Source: Scilla litardierei
Taxonomy: Eukaryota; Streptophyta; Magnoliopsida; Asparagales; Asparagaceae
Reading direction: 5' to 3'
NCBI GenBank assembly: GCA_030789695.1
Contig: CM061132.1
Coordinates: 27,127,858-27,191,857 of the forward strand
DNA: 64,000 nucleotides
A model generated the notes under the pieces. The model saw nothing but the letters and a program-made list of their open reading frames with translations. It was not told the DNA's origin and searched no databases. Positions 44,852 to 57,516 of this stretch are shown piece after piece (position 1 is the first letter of the stretch; every line of letters starts with the position of its first letter). The position numbers and the translations under genes are program-made.

Positions 44852-47440
44852 TGATAGGGATCAGATGAAGATTTTTAATTTTAATTACAATTTTATCTTG
44901 AGTTTTATAGTCTTTAGGTATTTTGAGTCCTTTTATCTTATTTTTAGGTGTTTTAATGTTAGTACCACATCGAATGTGTGAAAAAGAGCATTGGTTTGTA
45001 AGCCTATATAAACGCCAAAAGACTTGTCATATTAACCAATGAATTAATGAAAATATTCGAGAAATTTTATCAAAACCTGTAAAAGGTTTCCACTCCTTGG
45101 TGAGAAGCATCAGAAACCATTGATGGGAAACCAAGAACCCTAAATTATCTAGTTCTTCCTCAAATCCACAATAAAAATTAATAAATCTATAACACCTTAC
45201 TTCAATTTGGTATCAGAGCTGAAGATCACATCTTTGCTCGTTCTGAATTCCAAATCCACCAAAAAATCGTCAGCAAAATCTCAAAAAAAAAGAAAAAAAA
45301 CTCAAGACCCTAAGCCTAAACTACACATCCACCACATCCGCCGACGCCTCACGGATCTGCCACCCACTTTTCCACGAGGACCCACCGACTTACTTGACTT
45401 CCCGCTTGATCTTTGCCAGAAAAACACCGGGCAGCCGATCAGTACAGCTATCGACGTTGTCAGAAGCGTAAACAGTGTCTTGATGATCACTGTCGCCTCG
45501 AGAGGCAGCCACTATTCCCTAGCTTTCCCGTGATCATCGCCATCATCAAATCCAGAGGCGACACATTCATCGTCTCCGATTCCAGGATCTAAACAAACAT
45601 GTCGCCGCCTCCATCGGCCCTCTCAATCGGCGACAGCCTCTCTTCGAGGAGACTCGTCAGTGACGAGCTTTCCTGCAGTCATTATCGTCGCTTCAAACGC
45701 TCAAAAACTGCTGCATCACAGTTACTTGAATTTTTATGGTCGTCTGCGCTACCGTTGGTGACGGCCAAAGAAGATGGCCATACCAAAAGAACCGATTTCT
45801 CAAGGCGAACCCCATGAAGAAGAGCACTGGTGAACCGCTACTGAAATTAGCGAAAAATGCCGTCGGTGTCAATCGAGCTGACTGTGGTATAGTGTTGGAT
45901 CGGTCGAGCCAACCCCAAGCGCCAGTCAAGCCGACTAAACTGAGCTGCGGCTCGATAGTGAGCCGTGCGATTTTCCAGCCATTTTCGACTGATTTTCTGG
46001 AATTTCCTGTGTAATTTTGCTATTTTAACGATTCTGGATCATTCTGAAGCCCAACTTCAGTGTCGTTTGTGCCAGTGGATAGTTGACTCGGCAAAACATA
46101 CATAGATATCCTATATACAAGAAAATCTGCTCTAAATTATAGGAAATTATGATTACTATGATGATAATTGCTACAAGAGCTATTCTCCTCGAACAATGTA
46201 TGATCGTGTCCCATAATATTATGTTTTCGAAGACAGGTATAGATATGATAATGGTGAATTCAATCTAGAGTATTTCTTATCCCATTGTAATTTTCCAGAA
46301 GAATAGAAATATACATATGCATATCATACGTTTCAAGGAGAATCGAGATCCTGATATACGTAACTTCAACGTCATAGTTATCAATGGTCAGTGTTCATGG
46401 TCAGTGTTCAGACTCTGTCCTTAATATTGTTATTCATTCAAGACTCGATATATTCCACATGCACCCCAATAATCTTAAGCCTGAAAGTAATGATGTGGTC
46501 AGAAGAAGAGATAAATGAGATCCACAAACGAATTCTTCTCGAATAATGGGAAAGGAAACTGCATAAGCTCAAGCCAGATCCTAACCCAGAGATTGAAACA
46601 AAGATTGCTCCTAAGCTTGAATTAGAGCCTGAGTCCGACCCAGAGACTGAGCCAGTATTGAAGAAACAAGATCTCGAGCCTGAGCCTGAGTCAGAGCAAG
46701 AAACAGAGTTCGATCCAGTGCCACATTCTAAGCTAGAGCTAAAACTAGATCCAGCACTGCAATCTGAGCCAGAGCCTTAGCTTGAGTCACATGTTGAACG
46801 TGTGTAAGACCTACTGATAGAAGTACCACTAATTTTGATTGAGCACATTGAGTTTGTTACCCCAGACTCTCCTCCTTTAACCAACAAATAGGTCATGGAT
46901 GCATTTCTATCTTTCATAAATTGAAATAAATTATCAAAGGATGTTTGTCTAACTATCTGCGTACTATCACATTTCAAAGTTGGTGGACGCATCTTCTCTA
47001 ATTGCATAGGACTACTGATTTTTGTCCAGATGTGCTACTTTTTACCGTCATTCACTAGGAGGTGAAGCTCTCAATACGGGAAGAATGATAGGGATCATAT
47101 CAAGAATTTATTTTATTTTTATTTTATTATGAGTTTTGGAGTCTTTAGGTATATTGAATTTTTTTATTTTATTTTTAGGTGTTTTACTATTAGTACCACA
47201 TTGGATGGGTAAAGAAGAGCATTGGTTTATAAGCCTATATAAAGGCCACAAAACTTGTTTATTTTAACCAATGAATCGATGAAGAAATCAAAGAGAAATT
47301 TTCTCAAAACATGTGAAAGGTTTTTCACTCCTTGGTGAGAAGTCTCGGAAACCCTTGGCGAGAAGTCAACAACATTAAATTATCTAGTTCTTCTCCAAAT
47401 CCATCAAAAAAAATCCCTAAATCTACCCCGTCCTATAGCA
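44852..47440 (+). mobile_element. Non-autonomous Copia-like LTR element, 2.6 kb
   Basis: LTRs at 44852-45204 and 47086-47440 both start TGATAGGGATCA and share GGTGTTTTA, GTACCACAT and TAAGCCTATATAAA. The flanks are perfect TTAGA duplications (44847-44851 and 47441-47445). The PBS TGGTATCAGAGC (45208-45219, tRNA-Met) follows the first LTR, and TACGGGAAGAA precedes the second. The 1.9-kb internal region has no protease, integrase or RT. LTR divergence indicates an old insertion. Confidence 0.9.
45205..47085 (+). pseudogene. Internal region of the non-autonomous element, broken Pro/Glu-rich frame
   Basis: No retroelement enzymes. A short open frame at 45225-45533 is Lys/Ser/Pro-rich (KSQKKRKKTQDPKP). 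Further right, about 46560-46780, a frame encodes an acidic Pro/Glu repeat (LELEPESDPETEP, LEPEPESEQETEFDP). It then hits a stop and continues as VPLILIEHIEFVTPDSP. This may be a captured host fragment or a family-specific protein. I do not recognise it. Confidence 0.5.
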
Positions 47441-47445
47441 TTAGA

Positions 47446-48616
47446 TCTATGAGCTATATGGCTGATATAATACAGAATGGATGTACTTTGATTCACGGTC
47501 GTAAAGAGTTGAATTGATAAATGGCTAAACTAGTTAGTTGGGTACGATGAAACATTATTGAGGTTTTATAAGATTCTTAAAAAAGAATCCACTAACCAAT
47601 ATTTTTGGATAAACACCCAGCATTAAATTGTTCGCTAATTGGTCTAGTCTCAGTTCTTGGCCAATTAGGATTGCAAATTAGATTTACACGAACCCAATTA
47701 TGCCTGCTATTTATATGAGGCCAAGTGCTGACAATGGGTTGGGTAGTGACTATACAACCCATAATGGAGTTAGTAACTTGAATGATAAAGTTCAATACAT
47801 AATGACGTTAATTTGATCTACAACTACTACATCTATTTAATTTTGGTTTGATCATGAGATGAATCAGGCTAGGTAGGTGATTAAATATATTCAATTTCAG
47901 CCTAACCTAGATGAATGACTAAACTGGTATCAAATTACAAGTTTTAACTAGGGGTTGGGATCAAAAAATATATAAGACGAGGTGAGGCCCATAGAAAGAG
48001 ATACAAATTCTTCTCCTCTTCTCCTCTTCTCCTCTTTTCTTCTCTCCACTCAACTGCTACCATAGTTGATCAAGGTCATACGAGGAGGCTCAACCTCGAT
48101 AGGATCGAGAGGGAAGCAGCAGTTAGGAAAAGGATTTTGCCTAGATCAGACCTTGTAGAGTGGATTTGAAGAACTGGTGAACCAATGCAAGTCTTAGATT
48201 TCTTTATGATTAGAAATTTTTTATTTATATGTACAGATCACAATTCATTGCCAATGGCCCAACAGTGCCCCCAAGGCCAAAAAAGCAGAAGAAAATTTCT
48301 TTTTTTTAAGAAGACACAAGGTCAGAATAAGTTGTCTTGGAATCACCAAATAAGCTCATTTTATAGATTGCTACTTAATTTGAAAAACCCCATTTTATCG
48401 ATTGCTACTTAAATTGAAGGAAAATAATGATTATTGGCTCACGGAAGAAAGAAGATGCTTCAAAAGGGAACATCCGTAAACAATTGTTAGCTTGAAAATG
48501 TTTAGAAAACACAGAAGACCTAGCACAGTGGTAATTGCCACTCTCCTATCGTTTTTTTGTTCTGTTTTTGTTTTTTTTTTGTTTTGTTTTGTTTTGTTTG
48601 TTTGTTCATTTTTGTG

Positions 48617-48647
<31 letters not shown>

Positions 48648-49339
48648 TTTTTTTTTGTTTGTTGGGGGGGGGGGGGGGGGGGGGGTTGGGGGGTTACTGG
48701 GAAGGTTCTTTTCTCCCTATTGTTTACACTAACAATTAAACGATCAGTTTAAGCTGCACTATAATACCTTGTAGTTTAAAGTTGCACTTTGCTATCATGC
48801 AACGTTAATGAAAAAGATGAAATGTTTATTTGCCCTAATTTAATATGACCAACCCTTCATCCCTAACCGAGCTTATGTTTTAACCACATTAAACGAGGGG
48901 GAAAATACCAGGAAAAATGCAAACGAATTTTCACAACCCTAATTCACAAAATTGAGAAAAAAATTTCCACATAAAGAAAGTGACCTTAAATCGAAACTTT
49001 CTTGAGACCTTCAAAGCATGTAATCTTGAAGATTGACACATGCAAGTAAGTTAAAGATTTCCAAAATGTATTTTTAATGATCTCAGTTACTTTTGTTTTA
49101 AATTTGTCATGGAATTTGAGTATAAATTTGAGGATTTCTTTTAATTGAAGATGAGATTGTGAGTTTTGAAAGCTTAGACTCAGACTTGTTTTGGAAAAAA
49201 ACATCAGTGCAGAGATCTTCAGAGCCATCGATAAGGTAAACCCATCAGGCTTCTCATCGGAAAATTCCAGCTTCCAAATAAATTCAAGAGATTTGTTGGC
49301 AATGCCTTACTTGAACTATCATGAATTGCAAGTCAACAA
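47446..49339. other. Intron sequence with an extreme T/G low-complexity run
   Basis: No gene. At 48550-48705 there are TTTTG repeats, then (TG)n, a T run of almost 30, a G run of more than 20, and further G-rich sequence. A tRNA-like A box (CCTAGCACAGTGGTAA near 48520) precedes it, perhaps a truncated SINE head. Confidence 0.5.
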
Positions 49340-50206
49340 TGTTAAATTGCGATCACATCTCTTGGGCTACTTGATATGCTTATCAAGAAGACAATCAACT
49401 CGTGGGATTCCAAGATCATTGAACCAATGAACAAAGCTAATGACTTTCTCTACAAAACCATTAACACAATAATATATATGAAAATAACACAAAACAAAAG
49501 ATAAACAACACCTTACACCAACATTTTTACTAGTTCCACCCAATATTTGGTGTACGTCCAATTTGAGAGATCACCAATACTTCAATAATCTTGGATTATA
49601 AGTTATGGCATTTGGTGAAGGGAATAACCTAACCCACTAATAATTCAGAGAAGAAAACAAAGAAGAAATCCCTCTTTTGGCTCTCAAACAACCCTCCTTG
49701 GCCCAGAGTTTGTTCTCCGACATGAAATTTGTTCAAAAAACCTAGCCAAAATAAGGGTTTTAATACCCTTTACAAACCTTTATAGGCTTGTGCTATAGTG
49801 CCGAATCCGGGTCAGCGCCGCTGCCGCACGCTATCCGTTGATCACCAATTGATGATCCACACGCTGTCGCATGGCTTCATCTGTCGCCTCATGCACCACT
49901 GCCGCGGAATCATGCGAGTGCTCACTGTGAGGCCCGTGCAACGAGTATGCCACGTGCTTAGTGCATGCGTGCACAGTGTGCTCGCGGGTCGCATATGCGG
50001 GCACACAGTGTTGGATCACACCGTGCAGAAATCCTGAAAATACTGAGTGGGCTGCGCTAAGTAAAATCCAATTTTTGGGCTTCAGAAAATTAGTATTTTG
50101 GACTCCAAAAAATCTCCAAAAAATATCCAAAAAATCTTTAAAACACTTCTTAAATTCAAAATTAATCTTAAGATATTTTCGATGTTTTGTATCACATTTT
50201 TCAACA

Positions 50207-51060
50207 CTCCACCATGATTTAAACACACGATAAAAACCGAACCAAACCAAAACTCCTCCTCATCCATCTGTAAAAAATAAATCACCTCGTCTTGAGGCCG
50301 ATCACTTGGCTAATGAGCTTTGCACTAAACATCATCAAATAACTAACTGAGTGTCCAACGAACCTCTTTGCCATGTGAATATTCGAATTTGTCGTATCTT
50401 ATGAATCCATACCTGAAGCAAAATAGGCAGTGTCTCTCTATGTCACATCGTGGAACCCTAGCACCTCTTTAAGAAAAAATAAGTTTGACACCCGCTCAAA
50501 TTTCGTCGCCGACCTGTGTACCGCTGGATTCTCCTTCCCGTGAATTTTCTTAGAATGTGCTATCATGTTACCATTTTTCCTAGCACGCATCCTCCCTGAG
50601 TTTGTGTCCAAACTCGATGCATACACCACAAACCTATGTGTCGTAGGATCTCCATGCGCATACAATGAAGCCAAATTCACGTAATCATCGAAGCAAGCTG
50701 GAGTCTTCACGGTGCGCCGTCCCACTCTGCTAGTAATAGTCATCCATAATAGCTCTAAGACCTTGACCTTGATTAGAACTCACATTACCATCGTTGCATG
50801 TAGTAGTATCCTTATATGTACTCTCTCCAATAACTGTTACTCCTTTACCAATATTTGTGTCAATCATGCAATTTGGAATAAGTACATTCACCTCATTTGG
50901 CATCTATTTACCTCCACATGTTTCAGTACTCTTTGAAGCCTTTCTTTACAATATTGATGACTCATCAAATGTTACCTGTCGAGCTGCCAAGATCTTTACA
51001 TCTGGACTCTAAAATGTGTAACCCTCATCACCATCAATGTAATCCAAACATGACACTTTT
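50207..51060 (-). other. 3' part of the decayed Copia, coding signal lost
   Basis: Between integrase and the left LTR, where RT and RNase H would lie, I see no YVDD or other Copia motif. The 101-codon minus frame 50438-50743 has no family resemblance. It is probably deleted or replaced sequence. Confidence 0.4.
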
Positions 51061-51559
51061 TCCATTTACGCTGAACTTGTTACATTCTTTACGAACATAG
51101 CCTGGATATCCAAATACCCGAAGATAATCTAGTATATTAGCATCCCTGTCCAAACCTTCGCTGGAATTTTTTCACCGATAACTGAAGATGGTATTGTATT
51201 CACCAAATAAGCGTGATCGATATAGCTTTGGCCCAAAGTCTCTTCGATAAACCTGATGTAAATTTACGACACATCACCTTCTTTAGAAATGTCATATTCA
51301 TCTTCTCTATAACTCCATTCGATTGTTGATCTTTCGATGTAGTGAAATGCCTATTTATTCCATGGTTCTCATATAATTCCTTAAACTTAACAGAAGTAAA
51401 CACGTCACCATTGTTAGATCTCATCACTTTCAGTTTCTTTTCCTTTTGACTTTCCACGATGGTCTTTCATATTTTGAACTTCACAAATACATCCGACTTT
51501 TTCTTCATCACATACACCCAAACTTTTCTAAAAAACTCATCGACGAATGATATGAAGTA
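51061..51559 (-). pseudogene. Copia integrase, C-terminal part
   Basis: Minus-strand frame with FVDEFFRKVWVYVMKKKSDVF, then VMRSNNGDVF (second catalytic Asp replaced by Asn) and DQQSNGVIEKMN (catalytic Glu retained). The tail IPAKVWTGM...FGYLDIQ follows in shifted frames. The upstream portion continues at 53312 beyond the nested solo LTR. Confidence 0.8.
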
Positions 51560-51564
51560 ATTAC

Positions 51565-53306
51565 TAGGGATCCTGAGATGCAAAGTAAACACTAGAGGTG
51601 ATGACTAATCTTATCTAATAAAAACTTAAACTTTAAAAAAATTTCTCTTAGTTTACCTAAGTTTCCAATGAGAGTTACTCGACTTGAAACTTAACCAACA
51701 CAATCTCAAAGATACTTGCAAATAAAGATGGCAGCAAAAATAAAACTCAATATGCAAGCTCAGAGAAGCAATCCAGATACAAAGATTTTTACCCTGGGTT
51801 GGTATGTCCATCGACTTACTCCAGCATCCACTATCATCTCTCTCCAACGAGAGAAACTTGCCTCAACAACCTTGCCTCTTTAGTCGTGCATGGATCTAAC
51901 AGACTTCTATAACTTTGCCTCACAACTTGAGGACTTCCCAATTGCTTCTAACTAGAGGACTTCCAATCAATCACCACCTCACTAAGTGAGGATTTCAACC
52001 AAATCACTTCTTCTATAAGATGACCTCAACAAACGAGGATGTTGCCCATCAACACTTACCACCACACCCTTATATGGATTTAACTTACACTTTGATGGAG
52101 ATTTACAACTTGTCTATTGCCTTTGCTTGAAGCTCAATTGTATTGTGAGGATACGGCTTAACTCTTTGATCTTAAATAGAAAAGATGAAAACTTTTAGAG
52201 ATCAATAGAGAGTTAGTTTGATGTTAATAAAACATAGGATGAAAGCTCTAGACGATCGAAACTAAGTGGCCAAGCAATTTAGAGAACTTTGAAAACAATT
52301 TGGCTAAGAGAAAATCTTGCTTGATGAATATCTTTAGCTTTTGAAAACTTTCATTTTTCACAAAAAAAAATCGATCATTCAAAACTAGATTTTTAGAAAT
52401 AATCCCTCAATTATTGGCCAAGAATCGGGTCAAACAGATTACCCAAATTGCTTTTACAATGGCTAGAAAAAAGTTACCATTGTATGCCAAACAACTAGTA
52501 CTAGTCGACTAATGCACACTCACAGGTCGACTAGTTGGCAAGTAGTCGACTGGTCAATGTTTAATGGTCGACTAGTCAAGCATGTATAGTTGCTCTCTAT
52601 ATAAACTGATCGACCATAGTTATGCTACTAATCGACTGCAGTACATCAACTGGTCAACTAGTCCTTGTATACTGGTCGACTAGTTGACAACTAGTCAACT
52701 GCTCAATGTACACTAGTCGACTAGTCCTTGTACATTGGTCGACTAGTCTTTGTACATTGGTCAACCAATCTGACATGTTGCTAACCAATGATTTCCAGAT
52801 TTGACTGGTCGACTAGGTATTTGTTTAGTCGACTAGTTAACCTATAAAATCATGTTTTTAACATTCTAACACTTAGGAATGTTTTCAAAAATATTTTAAA
52901 TAAATTTTAAAATATTTTAAAGATTTTCCCAAGTGTGTGAGAGCTTCAATACAAGGCTTTATAAAAAAAATCTAGACAAGACTAACACTTACATCAAAAT
53001 ACATATATTCTACCGTTGGAGTCTTTTTAATATAGTTTTTATGAGTTCATGGCCTTGTCTTCGATTCTCAATCTCTTTAAGATCGATTCTAGATTGAGCT
53101 CCATGATTGCACTTCATTGACTCCATGTGTCATGATTGATTACCTAGTTTGCTTTCTTTAACCATTTGGTTTTATGAGTTTTGTGATCATCCTTTTGATT
53201 AAGTTCCCATTGTAATTGTTTTACCTATATCAATAACTTATTAGTACACAGAATAGTTTATACATCATCAAAACAAACCAAAAGATAATGATTCAATATC
53301 CCAACA
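51565..53306 (-). mobile_element. Solo LTR D, Sirevirus-like
   Basis: On the minus strand it starts TGTTGGGATATTGAATC and ends near CTCAGGATCCCTA, 1742 bp. It splits the integrase frame between the residues A-C-Y and Y-F-I. Flanking 5-mers on the plus strand are ATTAC and GTAAC, an aged duplication. Between 52495 and 52840 there is a dense set of CTAGTCGAC palindromes, analogous to those in the other Sirevirus-like LTRs of this window. Confidence 0.78.
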
Positions 53307-53311
53307 GTAAC

Positions 53312-53764
53312 AAGCTCTATCTAGAGAGTAAACTAGTGCAGGACCCCAAACATCAGTATGAATATAATCAGTAATCCATCTTGTGCCATACTTTCTCATT
53401 GAAACTAACCTTCGTCTACTTGTCATAGACACAATCTTTACCAAACTCTATCTCCTTGAAGTTTACCCTTTAATCAGACCACGTTTCCGCAAAGCCTCTA
53501 AGCTTTTTTCCGTAATATGTCCAAGTCTGAGATGCCACAGCCTGATCGAATCAGTCTCATGCGAACACTCAACTCCGATACTGAAATCTCATATGATTGT
53601 TGTACTCTTTAGTAGATATAAGTTCCTGATTTTTTCACCTCTCATCAACACCATTGATCCCTTCGATATTTTCAGAGCTTACTTCTAATCGTAACTTTGC
53701 AATACATGGAACCTAATACCCCAAAGAGACTAATGACTTCTTCAGCTCTAGAACATGCTCCACG
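53312..53764 (-). pseudogene. Copia pre-integrase and integrase N-terminal part
   Basis: Minus-strand traces of the zinc-binding region and of the integrase start (DYIHTDVWGPALVYSL, first catalytic Asp retained) run into solo LTR D. Several stops break the frame. Confidence 0.7.
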
Positions 53765-54178
53765 TTAGTATGTGAACCATCCCCATCGAACATCCTCATT
53801 GAACCAACTCCAATATCCGCACGCTTCATTGTTGTCCATAAGAAACGATGCATCCTCCTTCCTTTGATAGGCATAGAAGCACTCCCTCTTTGACGTCATA
53901 TAGAACATCACCCCAAAATCCATGAACCATGCATGATTCTCAACATCTGACAAACACGTTGTGAGTACATCGTAGGCCTCCTCACTCCTCACCTCCTCCG
54001 TGTGCACAACTGTAATGAAGTTCATATTTGACGTCATGTAGAACAACACCCTTGAATCCATGAACCATGCATGATTCTCAACATCTGACGAACACGTGTG
54101 ATCACAGCGTAGGTCTCCTCGCTCCTCACATTCTTTGCTGTGCAACTGCAACTGACAAAGATGATAGCATATCCTCAT
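53765..54178 (-). pseudogene. Copia protease region with internal duplication
   Basis: A 137-codon minus frame contains two tandem copies of ENHAWFMD followed by a protease-like segment. The active-site triplet expected as DSG reads DSR in one copy and DFG in the other, so both are inactive. The repeat unit is about 144 bp (keyed on CCATGAACCATGCATGATTC at about 53922 and 54060). Confidence 0.75.
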
Positions 54179-54179
54179 T

Positions 54180-54720
54180 GTCTCTGTTTCTTCTCTCTAG
54201 ACAGTCTCTCTTCCAATGTCTAGATTTCTTGCAAATATAGCATGTCATGCCTCTATTCCTCGATCTCGATCTTCTCAAGTTATCGCCTCTCACATTAGTT
54301 TACCCCGAAGCAAATTGGTCATGACTGTCTAAATCTCCTCAACTCAAACCAACTTCTGTCATTTGCTCTCTCAATTCCTCATTGTAGAGCTCCACATTCA
54401 CGTCCTCAAGACTGAGAGTATCTCGACTATAGAATATGGTGTTGACAAACGTCGTATATCGATCTGACAACGATATGAACATAATCATCTCCTCGTGCTC
54501 CACCTCAACAGTCAATCCAATGGTCATCACCTTCATCACTAATCCATTGAATGTATTTAAGTGATCCTTCAATGAGGTCTTGTCTCGCATCTTGAATGTG
54601 AAGAAAGCCTTCATCAAGATTAGCCTGTTGGTGAGTGACTTTTCCAGATACAACTTCTCGAGCTTTTCCCATAATCCCTTAGCAATGGTCTCATTGGACA
54701 CTTGATAAATCACATCATCT
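54180..54720 (-). pseudogene. Copia Gag fragment with zinc knuckle
   Basis: The frame 54339-54713 (124 codons) carries the UBN2-type Gag core (LWEKLEKLYLEKSLTNRLIL, FTFKM, LKDHLNTFNGLV). Downstream, about 54185-54250, is a CCHC knuckle CYICKKSRHWKRDC. The N-terminus lies further right to about 54950 in broken frames. This is a TNT1-like Gag layout. Confidence 0.82.
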
Positions 54721-56053
54721 GATAAACTGAGCTAAATGGTTATCATAGCCGAGTCTTCCATTTCCATCTTCTCCCTTTCCGAGATATCCGTCGATAAAGT
54801 ATCTGTGTCATACACCACCACGTGGACATGATCTTTTCTCAAGATTGTCTTCATCTTGTATAGTCATATCTCAAAAAATTTCTTCTCATCAAATTTTTCA
54901 ATTTTTTATTGTGCTCCTCCAACCATCACATCGAGCCACCGGCATACGAACTCAAACCAACTGCTTTTTCAGTTGCATCACCTTTTGTTGAAGAACTCTA
55001 TGACATTGCATTAGACTTGTTTCACGAGCCTTGCTCCGATACCAATTATTGAGGATGATTGAGATTATCTCTCTTGGCCGTCTATGCTGTCTTGATAGGT
55101 TTATCAAGAAGACAATTGCCTTGTAGAATATCAAGATTATTATTGAAACAACAAATAAAGCTAATGACATTCTCTACAAAACACGTAACACATCAATATG
55201 AAAAGTAATGCAAAACAAAAGATGAACACGTACCCGACACCAAGATTTATACGTGTTACACCAAATACTTGGTGTGCGTCCAATTTTAGAGATCACTAAT
55301 GCTTCAATAATCTTGGATTACAATTTATGACATTTGGTTCAATGAAATAACTAAACCGACTAATAATTCGAAGAAGAAAACAATGGATAAATCTCTCTAT
55401 AGGCTCTTAAACAACTCTTCCCTGGTCCTCAGTTTGACATCTGTATTTTCTATCGGTAACACATACTTATTCATGAATTCACATGAAATTCGCTCAAAAA
55501 ACTAAGCATAAACACGGGTTTAAATACTCTTCATAAATCCTAACGGTCTGTACTATAGTATCGAATTTGGGCCCGATTCGGATCACGTTCCCGTGTCGTT
55601 GTCGTACGACTATGCTGCCTTATCCATCAAATCATCGATCTATGCTCCACGCACGGCTGCATATGTGTTGCTCGCCTCCTGCGTACTACTACCATATGCC
55701 CTCGTCTGTTGGATCACCGATCTATGCTCCTTGCACTGTCGCATGGCTACATCTGCACCGCTCACCTCGCACGTGCTGCTATCATGTGATCGTGCATCAT
55801 GTGGCCATCACAACGTGCATGCCACACGCTCCGTGTGTGCGTGTGCAGTGTGTTGGGGCCCGCGTCTGCATGCCATGCCCATGGGCCGCACTGTGCTTAA
55901 ATCCCGAAAATACTGAGTAGCTATGATTAGTAAAATCTAACTTCCGGGTTTCAAAAAAATCAGTGTTTTGGGCAACAAAAAATCCCCAAAAATCTTCATA
56001 AATCCTAGATTAATCTTGAGATATTTTTGGTGTTTACTATCATATTTTCAACA

Positions 56054-57516
56054 ATTGGCTTCTAATTTTGATCGAACACCTCATGGGCATGGTAAAGGAA
56101 CCGGATTTGCTGTGCGGGATGAGCATTTTGATTGAAATATACGTATTTGGATTGAACGCAGATTCAAGGATATGGGCATGAATCATTGGACCATGACAAG
56201 ATGAATTGAAATTGATTAAGTGTTGGAGGTCAGAGGTTATAGAGCTTGAATCTTAGAGAGAAATAAGAGAAGGAATATTTGTTTAGAAGAGAGAGGAAAG
56301 GGGCTCGGGTAAGCTTTTAATATATTTTTGTAATTTGGAAAGAGTCAAGGAAATAAGCTTGAATCTTCATTTGGAAACCAAAAAAGGATCATAAGACAAG
56401 AAAGACAAGAACATGATCACATAGGCCTAGGGAATCATTCAGCATTTACTTAAAAACGAGAAGTTAAAGATGAACATTGCATAAAAAATATAAGATGTTG
56501 TAAAAATATATTTTTGTAAATTTTTCTATCCATTAGGGTATAAATGTCATAAAATATCATGTATTTTGTCATATGTGAATCTTTTTTGGCAAATTCTAAT
56601 GATTCTATAAAGTAAGGTAGCAAAGTGCAAGGTTATAAGAAGTTTGAGGTATTATACTGCATCGGAAAAATAATAATAAGCTATATATGTGCAATAATAG
56701 GTAAAATTTAAGATATTATTATGCAATTAAGCCATCAGCATATGACCATTATAATGCAATATAAGCATATCATGATTATTCAAGGCCAGCATCCCTAATG
56801 CTGAACTTTGTGCCGAGCTGCAGTGTTAAAGGAATTTAGGATATGGGTGGATTAAGCACGACCATGATAAATATAAGGCTCTTTATCCTTCATAAAGGAA
56901 ACAAAATAATACTCCTACGTACAGTAAATTCAGTATGGCATGATGTCTTAGTCCTAGTATGCACTCATGCACGATTTATTCTTTAGAATTACCATATCTA
57001 TGCTTTCTCCATAAATCACTTCTTCAATTTTACAGTAGACCATCATGGACCAGTGCAGCTTTAAGTTGCAAATTAGCATTTAATTTTGCATGAAATATGA
57101 TGGCAATAACATTCCTACGGAATTTGATTGCTCAAAAAAATCTTATGGGTTCCGATATCAACACTCGATAGTATATATCTTCCATGTTTTCCTGCTGACA
57201 CCTAAACTTTCAATATTTTAAAACTGACAAAAAAATCTGTTAGGTCAAAAACAATCCTTCCGATTAATTTCTCTTTTTAAAAGTTTGTCAGTAAAACATA
57301 CCAGGGAAGTGTTGACTATTGAGCGATTTTAATTCAAATAGGCGAATATTGTCAGTATATTATAGCTAGATGATATGGAAATGGTTTTTAATCCACCTTC
57401 AATGATTTGGGAAGTCAATTTGGGAAAAAAAATAATGAAAATAATAGATCGCCGGTACTAATATGGAATGTGTAAAGTTTTGGGATCAAATAGCTAAAGT
57501 TACTAGGTGTACTTAC
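56054..57516. other. Intron sequence, nothing recognised
   Basis: AT-rich DNA right of the Copia LTR and left of the host exon donor. No motif, repeat or coding signal that I can support. Confidence 0.4.

Larger units (their letters stand above)
49340..56053 (-). mobile_element. Decayed Copia retrotransposon, minus strand
   Basis: LTRs at 49340-50206 and 55050-56053 share TATCAAGAAGACAA, ATAATCTTGGATTA and an end in TTCAACA. On the minus strand the right LTR is followed by the PBS GGTATCGGAGC (55033-55044). The gag, CCHC knuckle, protease and integrase follow; the left LTR is preceded by ATGGTGGAG. RT and RNase H are not recognisable, so this part is deleted or too decayed. A 1.7-kb solo LTR is inserted in integrase. 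LTR divergence is high and no target duplication remains. Confidence 0.85.
44239..57516 (-). other. Host gene intron of about 13.3 kb, filled with retroelements
   Basis: The minus-strand donor is CAAAG|GTAAGT at 57516/57517 and the acceptor is TTTCAG at 44239. The intron holds a non-autonomous Copia-like element (44852-47440, opposite strand), a decayed Copia (49340-56053, same strand) with a nested solo LTR, and low-complexity DNA. The parts not covered by elements (44239-44851, 47446-49339, 56054-57516) contain no gene I can support. Confidence 0.7.

Noticed and set aside
48492..48752. Phe/Gly/Val-rich frames suggesting a membrane protein
   Set aside because: Translation of poly-T, TG and poly-G runs.
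50438..50743. 101-codon minus-strand ORF
   Set aside because: Located where RT should be in a decayed Copia, but with no Copia or other family motif; likely a chance frame.
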